NCBI RefSeq assembly: GCF_028657905.1
Contig: NZ_CP117781.1
Span: forward strand, 1,426,001 to 1,490,000
Direction of reading: 5' to 3'
DNA: 64,000 bases
Source: Burkholderia sp. FERM BP-3421
GTDB taxonomy: Bacteria > Pseudomonadota > Gammaproteobacteria > Burkholderiales > Burkholderiaceae
Numbering within the stretch: position 1 is the stretch's first letter; every line of letters begins with the position of its first letter. Made by a program: the position numbers and the translations under genes. Of the stretch, positions 18,775-28,164 are shown in pieces. Under the pieces are notes generated by a model. That model did not search any database. It had not been told where the DNA came from and saw only the letters and a program-made list of their open reading frames with translations.

Positions 18775-19836
18775 TTACGCGGCGCTGTCGAGCGCCGGGT
18801 AGTCGACGTAGCCGGTTTCGCCCTTCGCGTAGAAGGTCGCCGGGTTCGGCTGGTTGAGCGGCGCGTTCAGTTCGAAGCGGCGCGGCAGATCCGGATTCGC
18901 GATGAACAGCTTGCCCCAGGCCACCGCGTCGGCTTCGCCGGACGCGAGCGCCTGCTGCGCGCCGTCGAGCGTGAAGCTCTCGTTCGCGATGAACGGGCCG
19001 CCGAACGCCTGCTTCAACTGCGGACCGATAGGTTCGTTGCCGAACGACTCGCGGGCGAACAGGAACGCGATCTTGCGGCGCCCCAGCTCGCGGGCGACAT
19101 AGCCGAAGGTCGCGAGCGGATCGGAATCGCCCATCGTGTGCGCGTCGCCGCGCGGCGCGAGGTGCACGCCAACGCGTTGCGCGCCCCACACGTCGATCGC
19201 CGCGTCGACCACTTCGAGCAGCAGCCGCGCGCGGTTCTCGATCGAGCCGCCGTAGGCGTCGGTGCGGTGGTTCGTGCTGTCCTGCAGGAATTGGTCGAGC
19301 AGGTAGCCGTTCGCGCCGTGCACCTCGACGCCGTCGAAGCCGGCTGCCTTCGCATTCTCGGCGCCGCGCCGGTAGGCGGCCACCACGCCCGGGATCTCGT
19401 CGAGTTCGAGCGCGCGCGGCGTCACGTACGGCCGCTCCGGACGCACGAGGCTCACATGGCCCTTCGGTGCGATCGCGCTCGGCGCGACGGGCAGTTCGCC
19501 GTCGAGGAACACAGGGTCGGAGACCCGGCCGACGTGCCACAGCTGCAGGAAGATCCGGCCGCCGGCCTGATGCACGGCGTCCGTCACGAGCTTCCACCCT
19601 TCGACCTGCTCTTGCGACCAGATGCCGGGCGTCTCGGCGTAGCCGACGCCTTGCGGCGTGACTGAAGTGGCCTCGCTGAGGATCAGGCCGGCCGACGCGC
19701 GCTCCGCGTAGTAGCGGGCCATCAGCGCGTTGGGCAGGCGCGCCTCGCCGGCGCGGGCGCGCGTCAGCGGCGCCATGATGATGCGGTTCGGCAGCGTGAG
19801 ATCGCCGACGGTCAGGGGATCGAACAGGGACGGCAT
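18775..19836 (-). CDS. alkene reductase, Old Yellow Enzyme family (NemA-like)
   Basis: 353 residues: an FMN-dependent TIM barrel with the family-specific start SLFDPLTVGDLTLPNRIIMA and the phosphate and active-site segments FDGVEVHGANGYLLDQF (His and Asn bind the carbonyl of the substrate) and TNHRTDAYGGSIENRARLL. Length is normal. NemA-type enzymes reduce activated C=C bonds, N-ethylmaleimide, nitrate esters and nitroaromatics with NADPH. The gene follows an ArsR-family regulator gene on the same strand with a 59-base gap; the pair is probably an electrophile-stress operon. Confidence 0.93.
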   Translation of the reverse strand: MPSLFDPLTVGDLTLPNRIIMAPLTRARAGEARLPNALMARYYAERASAGLILSEATSVTPQGVGYAETPGIWSQEQVEGWKLVTDAVHQAGGRIFLQLWHVGRVSDPVFLDGELPVAPSAIAPKGHVSLVRPERPYVTPRALELDEIPGVVAAYRRGAENAKAAGFDGVEVHGANGYLLDQFLQDSTNHRTDAYGGSIENRARLLLEVVDAAIDVWGAQRVGVHLAPRGDAHTMGDSDPLATFGYVARELGRRKIAFLFARESFGNEPIGPQLKQAFGGPFIANESFTLDGAQQALASGEADAVAWGKLFIANPDLPRRFELNAPLNQPNPATFYAKGETGYVDYPALDSAA

Positions 19837-19895
19837 GGTAAGGACCTCTTATCAAGTGGAACGGCACGCCCGCATACAGGCGGGGCCGGCTGGCG

Positions 19896-20198
19896 TCACA
19901 GGCCGCGGTGCAGTTCGTCGAGAAACGCCTGGATCACGGGTTCGTCGCGTTTGAAGAAGGCCCACTGGCCGACGCGCGTCGACGTGATCAGCCCGGCCCG
20001 CTGCAGCGTGGCCAGATGGGCGGACACGGTCGATTGCGACAGGCCGCAGCGCGCGTCGATCTGGCCCGCGCAAACGCCGTCGTGAAACGGATGCGTCTGC
20101 GCGTTGAAGTACCGTTCGGGTTCCTTCAGCCACGCGAGAATCTCGCGGCGGACCGGATTGGCAAGCGCTTTGTGGATGGCGTCGGTGTCGATCGTCAT
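19896..20198 (-). CDS. ArsR-family transcriptional repressor
   Basis: 100 residues: a winged helix-turn-helix of the ArsR/SmtB type (IHKALANPVRREILAWL, then LSQSTVSAHLATLQRAGLIT and VGQWAFFKRDE). Two Cys (GVCAGQ and ARCGLS) flank the recognition helix and could sense thiol-reactive compounds. It lacks the ELCVC metal motif, so a metal sensor is less likely. It sits in front of the Old Yellow Enzyme gene and probably represses that operon through the palindromic sequence at 20246-20269. Confidence 0.88.
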   Translation of the reverse strand: MTIDTDAIHKALANPVRREILAWLKEPERYFNAQTHPFHDGVCAGQIDARCGLSQSTVSAHLATLQRAGLITSTRVGQWAFFKRDEPVIQAFLDELHRGL

Positions 20199-20245
20199 GG
20201 GGACAGGTTCAATCGCTGGAATACGTGTATCGTTGGTTTCCGAAT

Positions 20246-20269
20246 CATATATCGGGATATCGCGATATG
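20246..20269. promoter_or_regulatory. candidate ArsR operator
   Basis: Outer CATAT...ATATG ends (20246-20250 and 20265-20269) enclose GATATC. The right half contains the perfect 12-bp palindrome ATATCGCGATAT (20257-20268). It lies 48-71 bases upstream of the ArsR start on the minus strand, in the only intergenic space available to that operon. Confidence 0.45.
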
Positions 20270-20330
20270 TCGAAAGACATTGGTCGGGGTAGGGATACCG
20301 GCCTCGACGCGGCCGGCTTCCGTCAAGGGC

Positions 20331-23300
20331 TCAACGCAGCCCGCCGCGCGGCAATCCCGGCGGGGGGCCGGTATCCGTCAGGCTGAAGGTCGGCATCGAC
20401 GCCGGGCAGTGGAATGCCTTCAGCACGGGGCTCGTCAGGGGATTCGCGGCGGTGCCGGGGCTCGCGATATCGAGCACGGCGCGCCGGTCGTCGAAATCGA
20501 GCGCGATGCGCGTGCGTCCGGGCGTCGCGGTCTCGATCACGCGGCCCTTTTGCAGCAGCCGCAGCAGCGCCCAGGGACCATCCGCCGACAGCGTCGAGGT
20601 ATCGGGCCGGATCCGCGGCTCGGCCGTGACGTCCACATGCGCGCCGCCGCGCGGTCCCGGCCAGTTCATCGTGCGTGGCGCGACCGGGCCGTGCTGGTAG
20701 AGCATCGTCTGTCCGTCGACGTCGATCGCGAGGCTCGTGATCGACGGATCGAGTTCCGGCACGCGCAGGTCGATCTTCCACGCAAGCTGCTTCTGGCCGG
20801 GATCGCTGAAGAACACGTCGCGGATCGCCTTGGCCTGCTGGAACGGTTCGAGATCCGGTCCCTGTACGGGCTCGGTGGCGCCAGGCAGCGTCCGGTAGCG
20901 CCACGGTCGCGTGGACGTGTCGACGAACGGGGCGAGCGTCTTCACGAAGAAGTCGTCGAGGAGGCCGCCTTGCGCGAAGACCCGCGTGAAGTCGTCGATG
21001 CCGACGTCGCGGCGGCTGTCGGCGGAGAACGGAAAGTTGCCGGCGATCGCGAGCCGGCAGGTATCGCCGATCGTCGCCTCCAGCTGTCGCGACAACAGCA
21101 GCCCGATGCCCCGGTTGACCTCGCGCGATCCCTGCTGCGTCAGTTCGAGCAGCACGGCGCGCAGCGGCGCGGGCATCGCGTCGGCGGTCATCTGCAGTTT
21201 GGCCGCGGCATCGATCGGCGGCGGCACGCTGTTGTTGGACAGCGCTTCGTTCGCAACGGTCAGGGCCGTGTAATAGTCGTTCAGCTGGCTCGTCACGCCG
21301 TCGAGCCCGGTTTTCCCGGCCGGCGCGGCCGCGGGGCGGATGCCCGCGGGCAGGTCGGCGTCACCCGTCACGAGGTCGCGCAGCAGGGCGAAATGGTCGT
21401 CGACGAGCGTGCGTTCCAGGCGGGCGTCGACGTGCGCGTCGAGCGCCTTGACCACCGCCGCGCCGCCGGCTTTTTGCAGCGCGTCGCGCTCGGTCGCGAC
21501 GACCGGCCGGGTGAGGGTGGTCTCGCGCACCGCCGCGCGCGCGAGCCGCACGAGCGGCGAGTCCGGCGCGACGAAGCCGCGCAGCACCAGCAGATTGAAG
21601 GCGAGGCTCGTACCGCTCACGGTGCGGATGTCGGCGAGGAACGCATCCCATTGCTGCACATATTCCTGCAGGTATTGCCGGCGGATGGCCTCGGTCAGCG
21701 GATCATCCGGTGCGGCGACCGCGCGCGCGAACGCCGTCGTTTTTTTTTGAGCGTCGTTCAGATCGGCGCGGCCCATCGCCCAGGCGTCGTCGTCGCGCGC
21801 GATCTGCACGAATTCGGGCAGGCGCTTGTCGAACAGGCGCCAGTATCCGTCGTAGGTGAACAGCCCGGGCACGCCGTGCGCGAGCGGCGCGCCGCTCGCA
21901 CGCGTGAAGACGGTCCCGGCTTGCGGCCCGACGGCCCGGATCAGCGTGAAATCGTCCGGCGCGCTCGCCTGCATCGCCGATTTGGCCCGTTCGTAGAGCC
22001 GTTCGGTCGCGTTGGTGCCGTTGAGGAGCGTGCGCGCCTGCTGGATCAGCGCGTCGTTGCGGATCAGCGGCGATTGCACGATGCGCCCGCCGGAAAACAG
22101 CTGCCCGACGTGCGTGATCATCGACGCACGGCTGCCGTAGACCGCGGCGCTGTCGGTGCCGGCCCAGTCGTCGAGCACCCAGGCCTGCACCTGCGCGGCG
22201 TCGAAGCGTTGCTTGTCGTACAGCATCAGGTAGACGCGCAGCGCGCCGTAGGTGAGCTTGGGATCGCGGGTGACGATGCCCTGTTCGAGAACCGTCTCGA
22301 TCCGCTTCACGATCTGCGGCATCAACAGGTTGTCTTCGAGCGCATCGTAGGTGCGGCGGCTTTCCGCGACGATCCCGGGCGGCGTGTACAGGCCGTAGCG
22401 CCATGCGCCGTCCGGCGCCGACAGGTCGAGCCCGGTATAGGCGGCCAGGCGGGCCGCGTCGCTCAGCACGTCGGGCACGGCTTCGGGATGCGGGGTCTTG
22501 TACAGCTGGCTGACGCGTGCCGTGAGCGCGGCGGTCTTGCGGCCGATCGCATCGAGATAGTCGCTGTTGTTGCCGGCGCTGACGCGCAGGCCGAGCGCGA
22601 GCCAGACGAACAGCAGCAGCGCGAGCGCATGGCCCGCGATGCCGAGTGTGCGGAACCGGTATTCCCAGCGCAGGTTCGGCTGCACGAGATGCGCGTCCGG
22701 CACCACCAGGCGGGTCAGCAGATCGTGCAGGAAAAAGCTCTGATTGCCTTCGTGCGGCGGGGCGGGCGCGGCGCTCGCGCGTCCGGGCGCGGCCGCGAGC
22801 CGCTGCGCGACGGTGTGCGGATCGGCGGCGACCTGTTCGCCGGTTTGCGCGGCGCTCGTGAAATACACGCCGCGCAGCGTCGAATGGTGTTGCGTGTCGT
22901 CGTAGCGCGAGTCGAGGAAGACCTGGTCGATCAGCTCGGCGAGTGGGCGCGTCAGCACGAGGAATTCCTCGGCCAGCAGGGTCAGGCGGCGCCGCCGGGC
23001 CGTGTCGTGCTCTTCCAGCAGGCGCGCGTTGACGCCCGCGGCGACGCGCGCGGCCAGGGCGTCCAGCTCGTCCGCGCAGCGCGCGTGGAGGCCGTCGTTC
23101 GCGATGGTCTCGGTGCCGTACGGCAGCGTGAAGCCCCACGGCTGCGCGCGGCCCTCCGTGGTCAGCGAACCGAAGTACTCGACGAAGCCGGGCAGCTGGT
23201 CCATCTTGGTGATCAGCAGGTAGACGGGGAAGCGGATGCCCAGCCCGGCGCGCAGCTCGGCGAGACGGGCGCGCAACGCGGCGGCCTGCGCGTGGCGCGC

Positions 23301-24257
23301 GCGCTCGTCGGCGCTGGCCAGTTCGCCGACATCGAGGGTCAACAGCGCGCCGTTGATCGGCGTGCGCGGACGATGCTTGCGCAGCAGGCGCAGGAAGCCG
23401 TGCCATTCGTCCGCGTCGACCCGATGCCGCCACGAGTCGTCGGCGTCGGCCGGATCCGCGGGCTCGTCGGGGGCAGGCTGACGCGGCAGCGCATGACGCG
23501 ACGAGCCGTGCTGCGTGTAATGGCCCGCGGTGTCGATCAGCACGGCGTCGTTGGTCAGCCACCAGTCCGCCGTGCCGTCCTGGCTCGCGAGCAACGCCGC
23601 GGCGCGCTGCATCTGCCCCGCGATCGGGAACGAGAGCCCGGCGTTCAGGAGCGCGGTGGTCTTGCCCGCGCCGGCCGGGCCGAGCGTCAGGTACCACGGC
23701 AGTTCGTACAGATAGCGCTTGCCCTGGAACAGGCGGGCGAGGCCGCGCACGCCGGTGCGCACCGCTTTCAGGCGCGCGAGCGCGCCGACGAGCGTCGCAT
23801 CGACCTTGGCGAGGCGGCCCGCAGCGGGCGACGCGGGCTTGTGCTTGCCGAACTCGAGCAGGTTGTGAAGGAGCGCGGGATCCGCGCGCATCCTGCGCAG
23901 CAGCCGGACCAGCAGGTAGAGCAGATACAGCGCGATCACGGCGGCGATCGCCAGCGCGCGGGCCGGCGCCGCGACGAACGGCGCGCTCTGGCCGAACGCG
24001 AGCAGCGGCGCTGCATGCCAGATCAAGACGCACAGCAGCGCGACCGGCACCACGCTGATCGACCACTCCGCGAGCCACAGCAGCACGCCGCCCAGCAGCA
24101 GCGCGATCACGAGGACGCGGATGCCGACGCCCGCGAGCGGCGCCAGGCCCCCGAACGTGACGAACGGTCCGACGAACCACACCAGCAGCGCCGCGGTCAG
24201 CAGGGCGGCGAAGGCCAGAAACGGGCGCGATATCAGGAAGGAAAGGAATTTGTTCAT
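20331..24257 (-). CDS. tssM: T6SS inner-membrane core protein TssM (IcmF)
   Basis: 1308 residues. Three membrane segments lie in the first 120 residues and another near 545-565. The cytoplasmic NTPase-like domain has Walker A GPAGAGKT at 193-200 and VLIDTAGHY as Walker B-like switch. A long periplasmic part (IcmF-related and DUF1215-like domains) ends in the beta-rich C-terminus. TssM joins TssL and TssJ to form the trans-envelope complex that anchors the sheath to the cell wall. Full length and undamaged. It is the last gene of the leftward T6SS block, 30 bases after tssL. Confidence 0.97.
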   Translation of the reverse strand: MNKFLSFLISRPFLAFAALLTAALLVWFVGPFVTFGGLAPLAGVGIRVLVIALLLGGVLLWLAEWSISVVPVALLCVLIWHAAPLLAFGQSAPFVAAPARALAIAAVIALYLLYLLVRLLRRMRADPALLHNLLEFGKHKPASPAAGRLAKVDATLVGALARLKAVRTGVRGLARLFQGKRYLYELPWYLTLGPAGAGKTTALLNAGLSFPIAGQMQRAAALLASQDGTADWWLTNDAVLIDTAGHYTQHGSSRHALPRQPAPDEPADPADADDSWRHRVDADEWHGFLRLLRKHRPRTPINGALLTLDVGELASADERARHAQAAALRARLAELRAGLGIRFPVYLLITKMDQLPGFVEYFGSLTTEGRAQPWGFTLPYGTETIANDGLHARCADELDALAARVAAGVNARLLEEHDTARRRRLTLLAEEFLVLTRPLAELIDQVFLDSRYDDTQHHSTLRGVYFTSAAQTGEQVAADPHTVAQRLAAAPGRASAAPAPPHEGNQSFFLHDLLTRLVVPDAHLVQPNLRWEYRFRTLGIAGHALALLLFVWLALGLRVSAGNNSDYLDAIGRKTAALTARVSQLYKTPHPEAVPDVLSDAARLAAYTGLDLSAPDGAWRYGLYTPPGIVAESRRTYDALEDNLLMPQIVKRIETVLEQGIVTRDPKLTYGALRVYLMLYDKQRFDAAQVQAWVLDDWAGTDSAAVYGSRASMITHVGQLFSGGRIVQSPLIRNDALIQQARTLLNGTNATERLYERAKSAMQASAPDDFTLIRAVGPQAGTVFTRASGAPLAHGVPGLFTYDGYWRLFDKRLPEFVQIARDDDAWAMGRADLNDAQKKTTAFARAVAAPDDPLTEAIRRQYLQEYVQQWDAFLADIRTVSGTSLAFNLLVLRGFVAPDSPLVRLARAAVRETTLTRPVVATERDALQKAGGAAVVKALDAHVDARLERTLVDDHFALLRDLVTGDADLPAGIRPAAAPAGKTGLDGVTSQLNDYYTALTVANEALSNNSVPPPIDAAAKLQMTADAMPAPLRAVLLELTQQGSREVNRGIGLLLSRQLEATIGDTCRLAIAGNFPFSADSRRDVGIDDFTRVFAQGGLLDDFFVKTLAPFVDTSTRPWRYRTLPGATEPVQGPDLEPFQQAKAIRDVFFSDPGQKQLAWKIDLRVPELDPSITSLAIDVDGQTMLYQHGPVAPRTMNWPGPRGGAHVDVTAEPRIRPDTSTLSADGPWALLRLLQKGRVIETATPGRTRIALDFDDRRAVLDIASPGTAANPLTSPVLKAFHCPASMPTFSLTDTGPPPGLPRGGLR

Positions 24258-24287
24258 GACGGGATTCCCGGATCGTCTGGCGAGGGG

Positions 24288-25589
24288 TCAGTGCTCGACC
24301 GTGATGTCGACGCGCCGGTTCAGCGCGCGGCCGGACACGGTTCCGTTGTCGCCGACCGGCTCCGCCTCGCCCTTGCCGAGCGCCTCCAGCCGACCCGGCG
24401 GCACGCCGGCGGCCTGCAGCATCTGCATCACCTGGGTCGCCCGCTCCTCGGACAACGCGGCGTTCGACGCGAAGGCGCCGTTGCGCACCGGCTGCTTGTC
24501 GGTGTAGCCGAGCACCGTCACCTTGCCGGGCACGCGGGCGATCTCGCGGGCAATCGTCGCGATCAGCGGCGCCATCGCGGGATTCACGGCGGCCGCGCCA
24601 GGGGGAAACATCGCATCGCTGCGGAAGACCAGCGTGCTGCGATGGTCGTTTTCGTCGACCTGCACGAGCCCGCTCGCGATCTCGTTCGCGAGCAGGTTCT
24701 TCAGGCGCAGCGTGGGCGCGGCGGCGGGCGGCGTCATGCGGCCCAGCTCGGCGATCTCCTTTTGCAGGTCGGCCGCGCGGGTGGAGAGCGTGTACTTGAA
24801 GTAGCCGAACAGCGCGAGCAGGATCAGCGACAGCGCCGCGACCGTGATCCAGACCGGGAAGTCACGGAACGACAGGCGCTTGCCGCGCGCGCCGGGCTGC
24901 CAGTGCGGCGACAGCGCGACCGAGACCGGGCCGCGTTGCGCGGCCAGCGCGTTGTAGATCCGTTGCCGCACCGTCTCGTGCTTGCGCTGGCCGTCGGCTT
25001 CGTAACGGTAACGGCCCTCGAACCCGAGGCTCAGCAGCCGGTACGCGACTTCGAGCAGGTCCAGGTGTTCGTGCGGCGCATTCATCAGCCGTCCGATCAG
25101 CAGGTAGACCTTGTCGCCGCCTTGCCGGTCCTCGTGAAAGGTGGTCGCGAGACCGTCGCTGATCCACGCGCCGAGGCTGCCGTCGCCCGTGCGCGCCCAG
25201 CTCGTCTGCATCGCGGCCTCGTCGAGCGCGGTGCACAGGCAGTAGCGCGCGCCGAGCATGTGGTCGCGGCGGATGTTCGCCTGCTCGCACAGCCGCTGGA
25301 ACATGCGGACCTCCTGTTCGAGCAGCCGCCGCAACTGCTGGATGCCGTCGCGGTCGAGCCCGTCGGGCATGTCCGCGAGCGCGCGCAGCAGCGGACGCGC
25401 GGCCTCCAGCAGCGGATTGCGCGCGGCCTGGACGGCGGCGAAGCGCGCGGCGGGGGATTCTGCGGCAGGCGATCCTGCGGCAGGCGATCCTGCGGCATTC
25501 GCGCCGCCCGACCATGCGAAGGGCGCGGCGGCGGGATCGCGCGATTCCGGAGCGGCCGCGTCCGGATGATGCAAGGCTTCTTGGCTCAC
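24288..25589 (-). CDS. tssL: T6SS protein TssL (DotU) with OmpA-like C-terminus
   Basis: 433 residues from a GTG at 25589, with GGAGAAG a few bases upstream. Order: an Ala/Pro/Ser-rich tail with three AAxSP repeats, DotU domain at about 60-250 (LLEQEVRMFQRLCEQANI, then ALDEAAMQTSW), a single membrane segment at about 255-278, and a periplasmic OmpA-like peptidoglycan-binding domain at about 320-433 (GYTDKQPVRNG, then LSEERATQVMQML and RALNRRVDI). This is the extended TssL form that anchors itself to peptidoglycan. The DNA for the AAxSP tail is a 15-bp triplicate (25456-25500), a possible site of length variation. Confidence 0.95.
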   Translation of the reverse strand: MSQEALHHPDAAAPESRDPAAAPFAWSGGANAAGSPAAGSPAAESPAARFAAVQAARNPLLEAARPLLRALADMPDGLDRDGIQQLRRLLEQEVRMFQRLCEQANIRRDHMLGARYCLCTALDEAAMQTSWARTGDGSLGAWISDGLATTFHEDRQGGDKVYLLIGRLMNAPHEHLDLLEVAYRLLSLGFEGRYRYEADGQRKHETVRQRIYNALAAQRGPVSVALSPHWQPGARGKRLSFRDFPVWITVAALSLILLALFGYFKYTLSTRAADLQKEIAELGRMTPPAAAPTLRLKNLLANEIASGLVQVDENDHRSTLVFRSDAMFPPGAAAVNPAMAPLIATIAREIARVPGKVTVLGYTDKQPVRNGAFASNAALSEERATQVMQMLQAAGVPPGRLEALGKGEAEPVGDNGTVSGRALNRRVDITVEH

Positions 25590-25621
25590 TGATCTTCTCC
25601 GGTTCGTTCGTGACGGCTCCG

Positions 25622-26968
25622 CTAGCCGCGGATGCCCCACAGTTCCAGCCTCAGGGCGGGAAAATCGCCCGCGACGTGCAGCGCGAGCCCGCCGTGGCGC
25701 GCCACTTCTTCCCACAGCGGCCCGTTGCGCACGAGCTCGTAGTACACATAGCCCGCGTTGAAGGGGAGCTGCCGGGGCGGCACCGGCAGGGCCTGGAGCC
25801 CGATGCCGGACAGGTGGCTGCGCACCAGGTCGGGCAGGCGCTCGGACGGCCCCGCCTTCGCCTGGGCGACGAACTGCTGCTGCAGCACGTCGGGCGGCAT
25901 CTGCGCGTGCACGGCGAGCACGACCGCGCTGAAGCCCTGCATGTCGACGGGATCGACCACCGCATTGCGCATCCCGTGCCCCTGGTCCGCGAGCGGGATG
26001 CTCTGCGCGCTGCGCACCAGCACGGCGTTCAGCAGCCGATGGGTATCGTCGACGACGGGCTTCAGGCACAGGTGCGGCGCGTCGTGCTGGTACGGCGGAT
26101 GCGAATCGAGCGGCCGGCGCGTGTCGACGCGCACGTAGGTGGACAGTTCGCCCGCCATGCCGATGAGCAGCGCGTAGAGATCGGCGGGCGAGGTGCTCGG
26201 CACGCGCTGCAGGTGCCGCAGCAACGGCTCGTAGCGATTGAGCGCCTGCAGCAGCAGGTAGTCCGAGACTTCGGCCGTGGTGCCGGGGCGGCCGTCCGCG
26301 CCGGTCAGCCGCTCCGCGAGCCCGCTCGCGCGCAGGCGCGTGAGATCGAGGATCTTCGCGAGCCAGCTGCTCAGCATGTCGCTCGCGCCGTAGCCGATCA
26401 CCGGCGGCGTCAGCGTATCGTCCAACTCGATGCCGGCATCCGCGCGGATCGCCTTGACGCGGGTCAGCGCGAGGCCGATCCACGCATCCGTCAACTCCTT
26501 CTCGGGGAGCAGCCGCAAGCGCAGGTTCGCGAGCTGGACCGTTTTCGGACCCTGGCCGATCGAGTTCGTGTCGCGCAGGTCGGTGTCGAACACGACGTAG
26601 CGCGCGAGCGATTCGGCCGCATGGTCGAACGTGGTTTCCTCGCGGTTCGGCACGCGGATCGGCACGGCGAGATAGATCAGCTGGTCCAGGTGCTCGGGCC
26701 GGATCGTCAGCGGCGCGGGCGGCGGGGTGCTGCCCGGCGCGTCGAACGGCGTGCCGTCGGCGAACACGCCGCTCGCCGATTTGACGATGATCTTGCCGAG
26801 CGCCGGCGCCTCGGTGTCGAGGCTGTAGTGACTGAAGCCGAAGAAGAACGGCGAGAGCGGCGCCGCGCGCTTGTGCGCGTACTGCTCCAGGTAGCGTTCC
26901 TGCTGCTGGAACAGTTGCGGGCGCATGAACAGGCCCTCGCTCCAGACCACCTTGTTAGTCCAGCTCAT
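25622..26968 (-). CDS. tssK: T6SS baseplate protein TssK
   Basis: 448 residues, family-typical start NKVVWSEGLFMRPQLFQQQE and a conserved middle FFGFSHYSLD. TssK trimers connect the baseplate wedges (TssEFG) to the cytoplasmic domains of TssL and TssM. Its three domains (two phage receptor-binding-like shoulder parts and a mobile head at the C-terminus) fit the length. It lies between tssJ and tssL with short gaps, as in most T6SS operons. Confidence 0.96.
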   Translation of the reverse strand: MSWTNKVVWSEGLFMRPQLFQQQERYLEQYAHKRAAPLSPFFFGFSHYSLDTEAPALGKIIVKSASGVFADGTPFDAPGSTPPPAPLTIRPEHLDQLIYLAVPIRVPNREETTFDHAAESLARYVVFDTDLRDTNSIGQGPKTVQLANLRLRLLPEKELTDAWIGLALTRVKAIRADAGIELDDTLTPPVIGYGASDMLSSWLAKILDLTRLRASGLAERLTGADGRPGTTAEVSDYLLLQALNRYEPLLRHLQRVPSTSPADLYALLIGMAGELSTYVRVDTRRPLDSHPPYQHDAPHLCLKPVVDDTHRLLNAVLVRSAQSIPLADQGHGMRNAVVDPVDMQGFSAVVLAVHAQMPPDVLQQQFVAQAKAGPSERLPDLVRSHLSGIGLQALPVPPRQLPFNAGYVYYELVRNGPLWEEVARHGGLALHVAGDFPALRLELWGIRG

Positions 26969-26989
26969 GATTGCGTTCCGCCGTTCGGG

Positions 26990-27493
26990 TCATTTTGCGG
27001 TTTCGGTGACGTTGATCGCATGGGTGTCGAGGTCGATGTTCAGTTTCACGCGCGGCGACGAGAAGCGATACCACTTCGCATCCGGCGCGGCGGGCAGCGG
27101 ATAGACCGCGCGCCAGACCGAATGCGGCAGGTCGCGGTAAGCCGCGACGACGCCGAGCGCTGTGGCGGCCGGGTCCTGGTCGCGGCGGATCGTCCGGTGC
27201 TCGCCGGGCCGCAGCTGGAACCGGTCGCGGCTCGCGAGATCGTCCGCGAGCACCGTCCGGTCCTTGTCCTGCAGCGAGAAGAAATCGGCCGCGCGAAAGG
27301 CGCCGTCGGTCTTCAGCTGGTAGAGGCTGACGACGATCGGCGCGGCGCGGTTGCGGTCGTCCGGGTTGACGGTCGGCGCGGCGTTCACGACGAGGTCGAG
27401 ACGGATCGTTTGCTTCGCCGCGGGTGCGCCGTTCGCGCACGCGGCGAGCGCGAGCGCGCAGGCGAACCCGCAGACAGGAGAGATCGGACGCAT
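26990..27493 (-). CDS. tssJ: T6SS outer-membrane lipoprotein TssJ
   Basis: 167 residues with a lipoprotein signal peptide (FACALALAAC, lipidated Cys-19, -1 Ala). The mature part is the small beta-sandwich of TssJ (PIVVSLYQLKTDGAFRAADF, then a C-terminal strand VKLNIDLDTHAINV). It binds the periplasmic end of TssM and ties the membrane complex to the outer membrane. It is the smallest core gene of the block and lies 21 bases before tssK. Confidence 0.93.
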   Translation of the reverse strand: MRPISPVCGFACALALAACANGAPAAKQTIRLDLVVNAAPTVNPDDRNRAAPIVVSLYQLKTDGAFRAADFFSLQDKDRTVLADDLASRDRFQLRPGEHRTIRRDQDPAATALGVVAAYRDLPHSVWRAVYPLPAAPDAKWYRFSSPRVKLNIDLDTHAINVTETAK

Positions 27494-27573
27494 GCCAGTG
27501 ACCAGGTGGAATGGATCGGGGCGGGCGCATCCGGCGGCGCTCGGAGCCGCCGCCGGATGCGCGGGTCCGCCGT

Positions 27574-28059
27574 TCAGGCTTCCTTGTTGCCCTTGATGTC
27601 GAAGCTGGTCGTGACGGCGCCGCCGCTGCCGCCCTGCGCGTTCTGCACGACGTACTCCTGCTTCACGCGCGCGAACGACAGGGACACCGTCTCGCGGCTG
27701 AGTGCATGGTCGATGCTGTTGCCAGACGGGTGGACGCGCGTGACGATCACGTCGCTCATCGTGAGCTTCAGGTATTCGAGCGGATTGCCGCCCGCCTTGC
27801 GCATCACGAGCACGGCCTGGTCGACATGCTTGCCGGTCAGCGCGTATTTCATGAGGTTCGGGCTGGCGCGATCGATCGCGTGCTCGAACGTGAGATCGCG
27901 GACCGACGCCTTGCCTGCGCCGCCGCCGCTGCCGGCATGCATCGACGATTCCTGCAGGATCTGCCAGTCCCAGCTCAATACCTCGATTTCGTCCTTGTGG
28001 CTTTCATCGAGCGATTCGCCGTTGATGCCGTCGATCTTCAAGAAAATATCCTGAGCCAT
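27574..28059 (-). CDS. hcp: T6SS tube protein Hcp (TssD)
   Basis: 161 residues from the ATG at 28059 (MAQDIFLKIDGINGESLDES). An upstream ATG nine codons earlier lacks a better site, and the family begins MAxDIFLKI. Hcp forms hexameric rings that stack into the inner tube expelled by the sheath. Conserved features include EVLSWDWQ and TFEHAIDRASPNLMKY. A Gly-rich loop (AGSGGGAGK) follows SSMH. Single copy in this window, between tssC and tssJ. Confidence 0.97.
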   Translation of the reverse strand: MAQDIFLKIDGINGESLDESHKDEIEVLSWDWQILQESSMHAGSGGGAGKASVRDLTFEHAIDRASPNLMKYALTGKHVDQAVLVMRKAGGNPLEYLKLTMSDVIVTRVHPSGNSIDHALSRETVSLSFARVKQEYVVQNAQGGSGGAVTTSFDIKGNKEA

Positions 28060-28164
28060 GTGCTTGCTCTCTGTGGTGAATGACAATGAAGAAGGCCGGA
28101 CGCGCGGGGCGCTGCGCGTCGGGTTCGCGCGTCCGGCCGGCCGAGGCTGCCGCCCCGCGTGGAC

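Noticed and set aside
22000..24200. Long open frames on the plus strand antisense to tssM, tssL and tssK
   Set aside because: Typical shadow frames of GC-rich coding DNA; their translations are Arg/Gly/Ala-rich without domains, while the minus-strand proteins are clear T6SS components.
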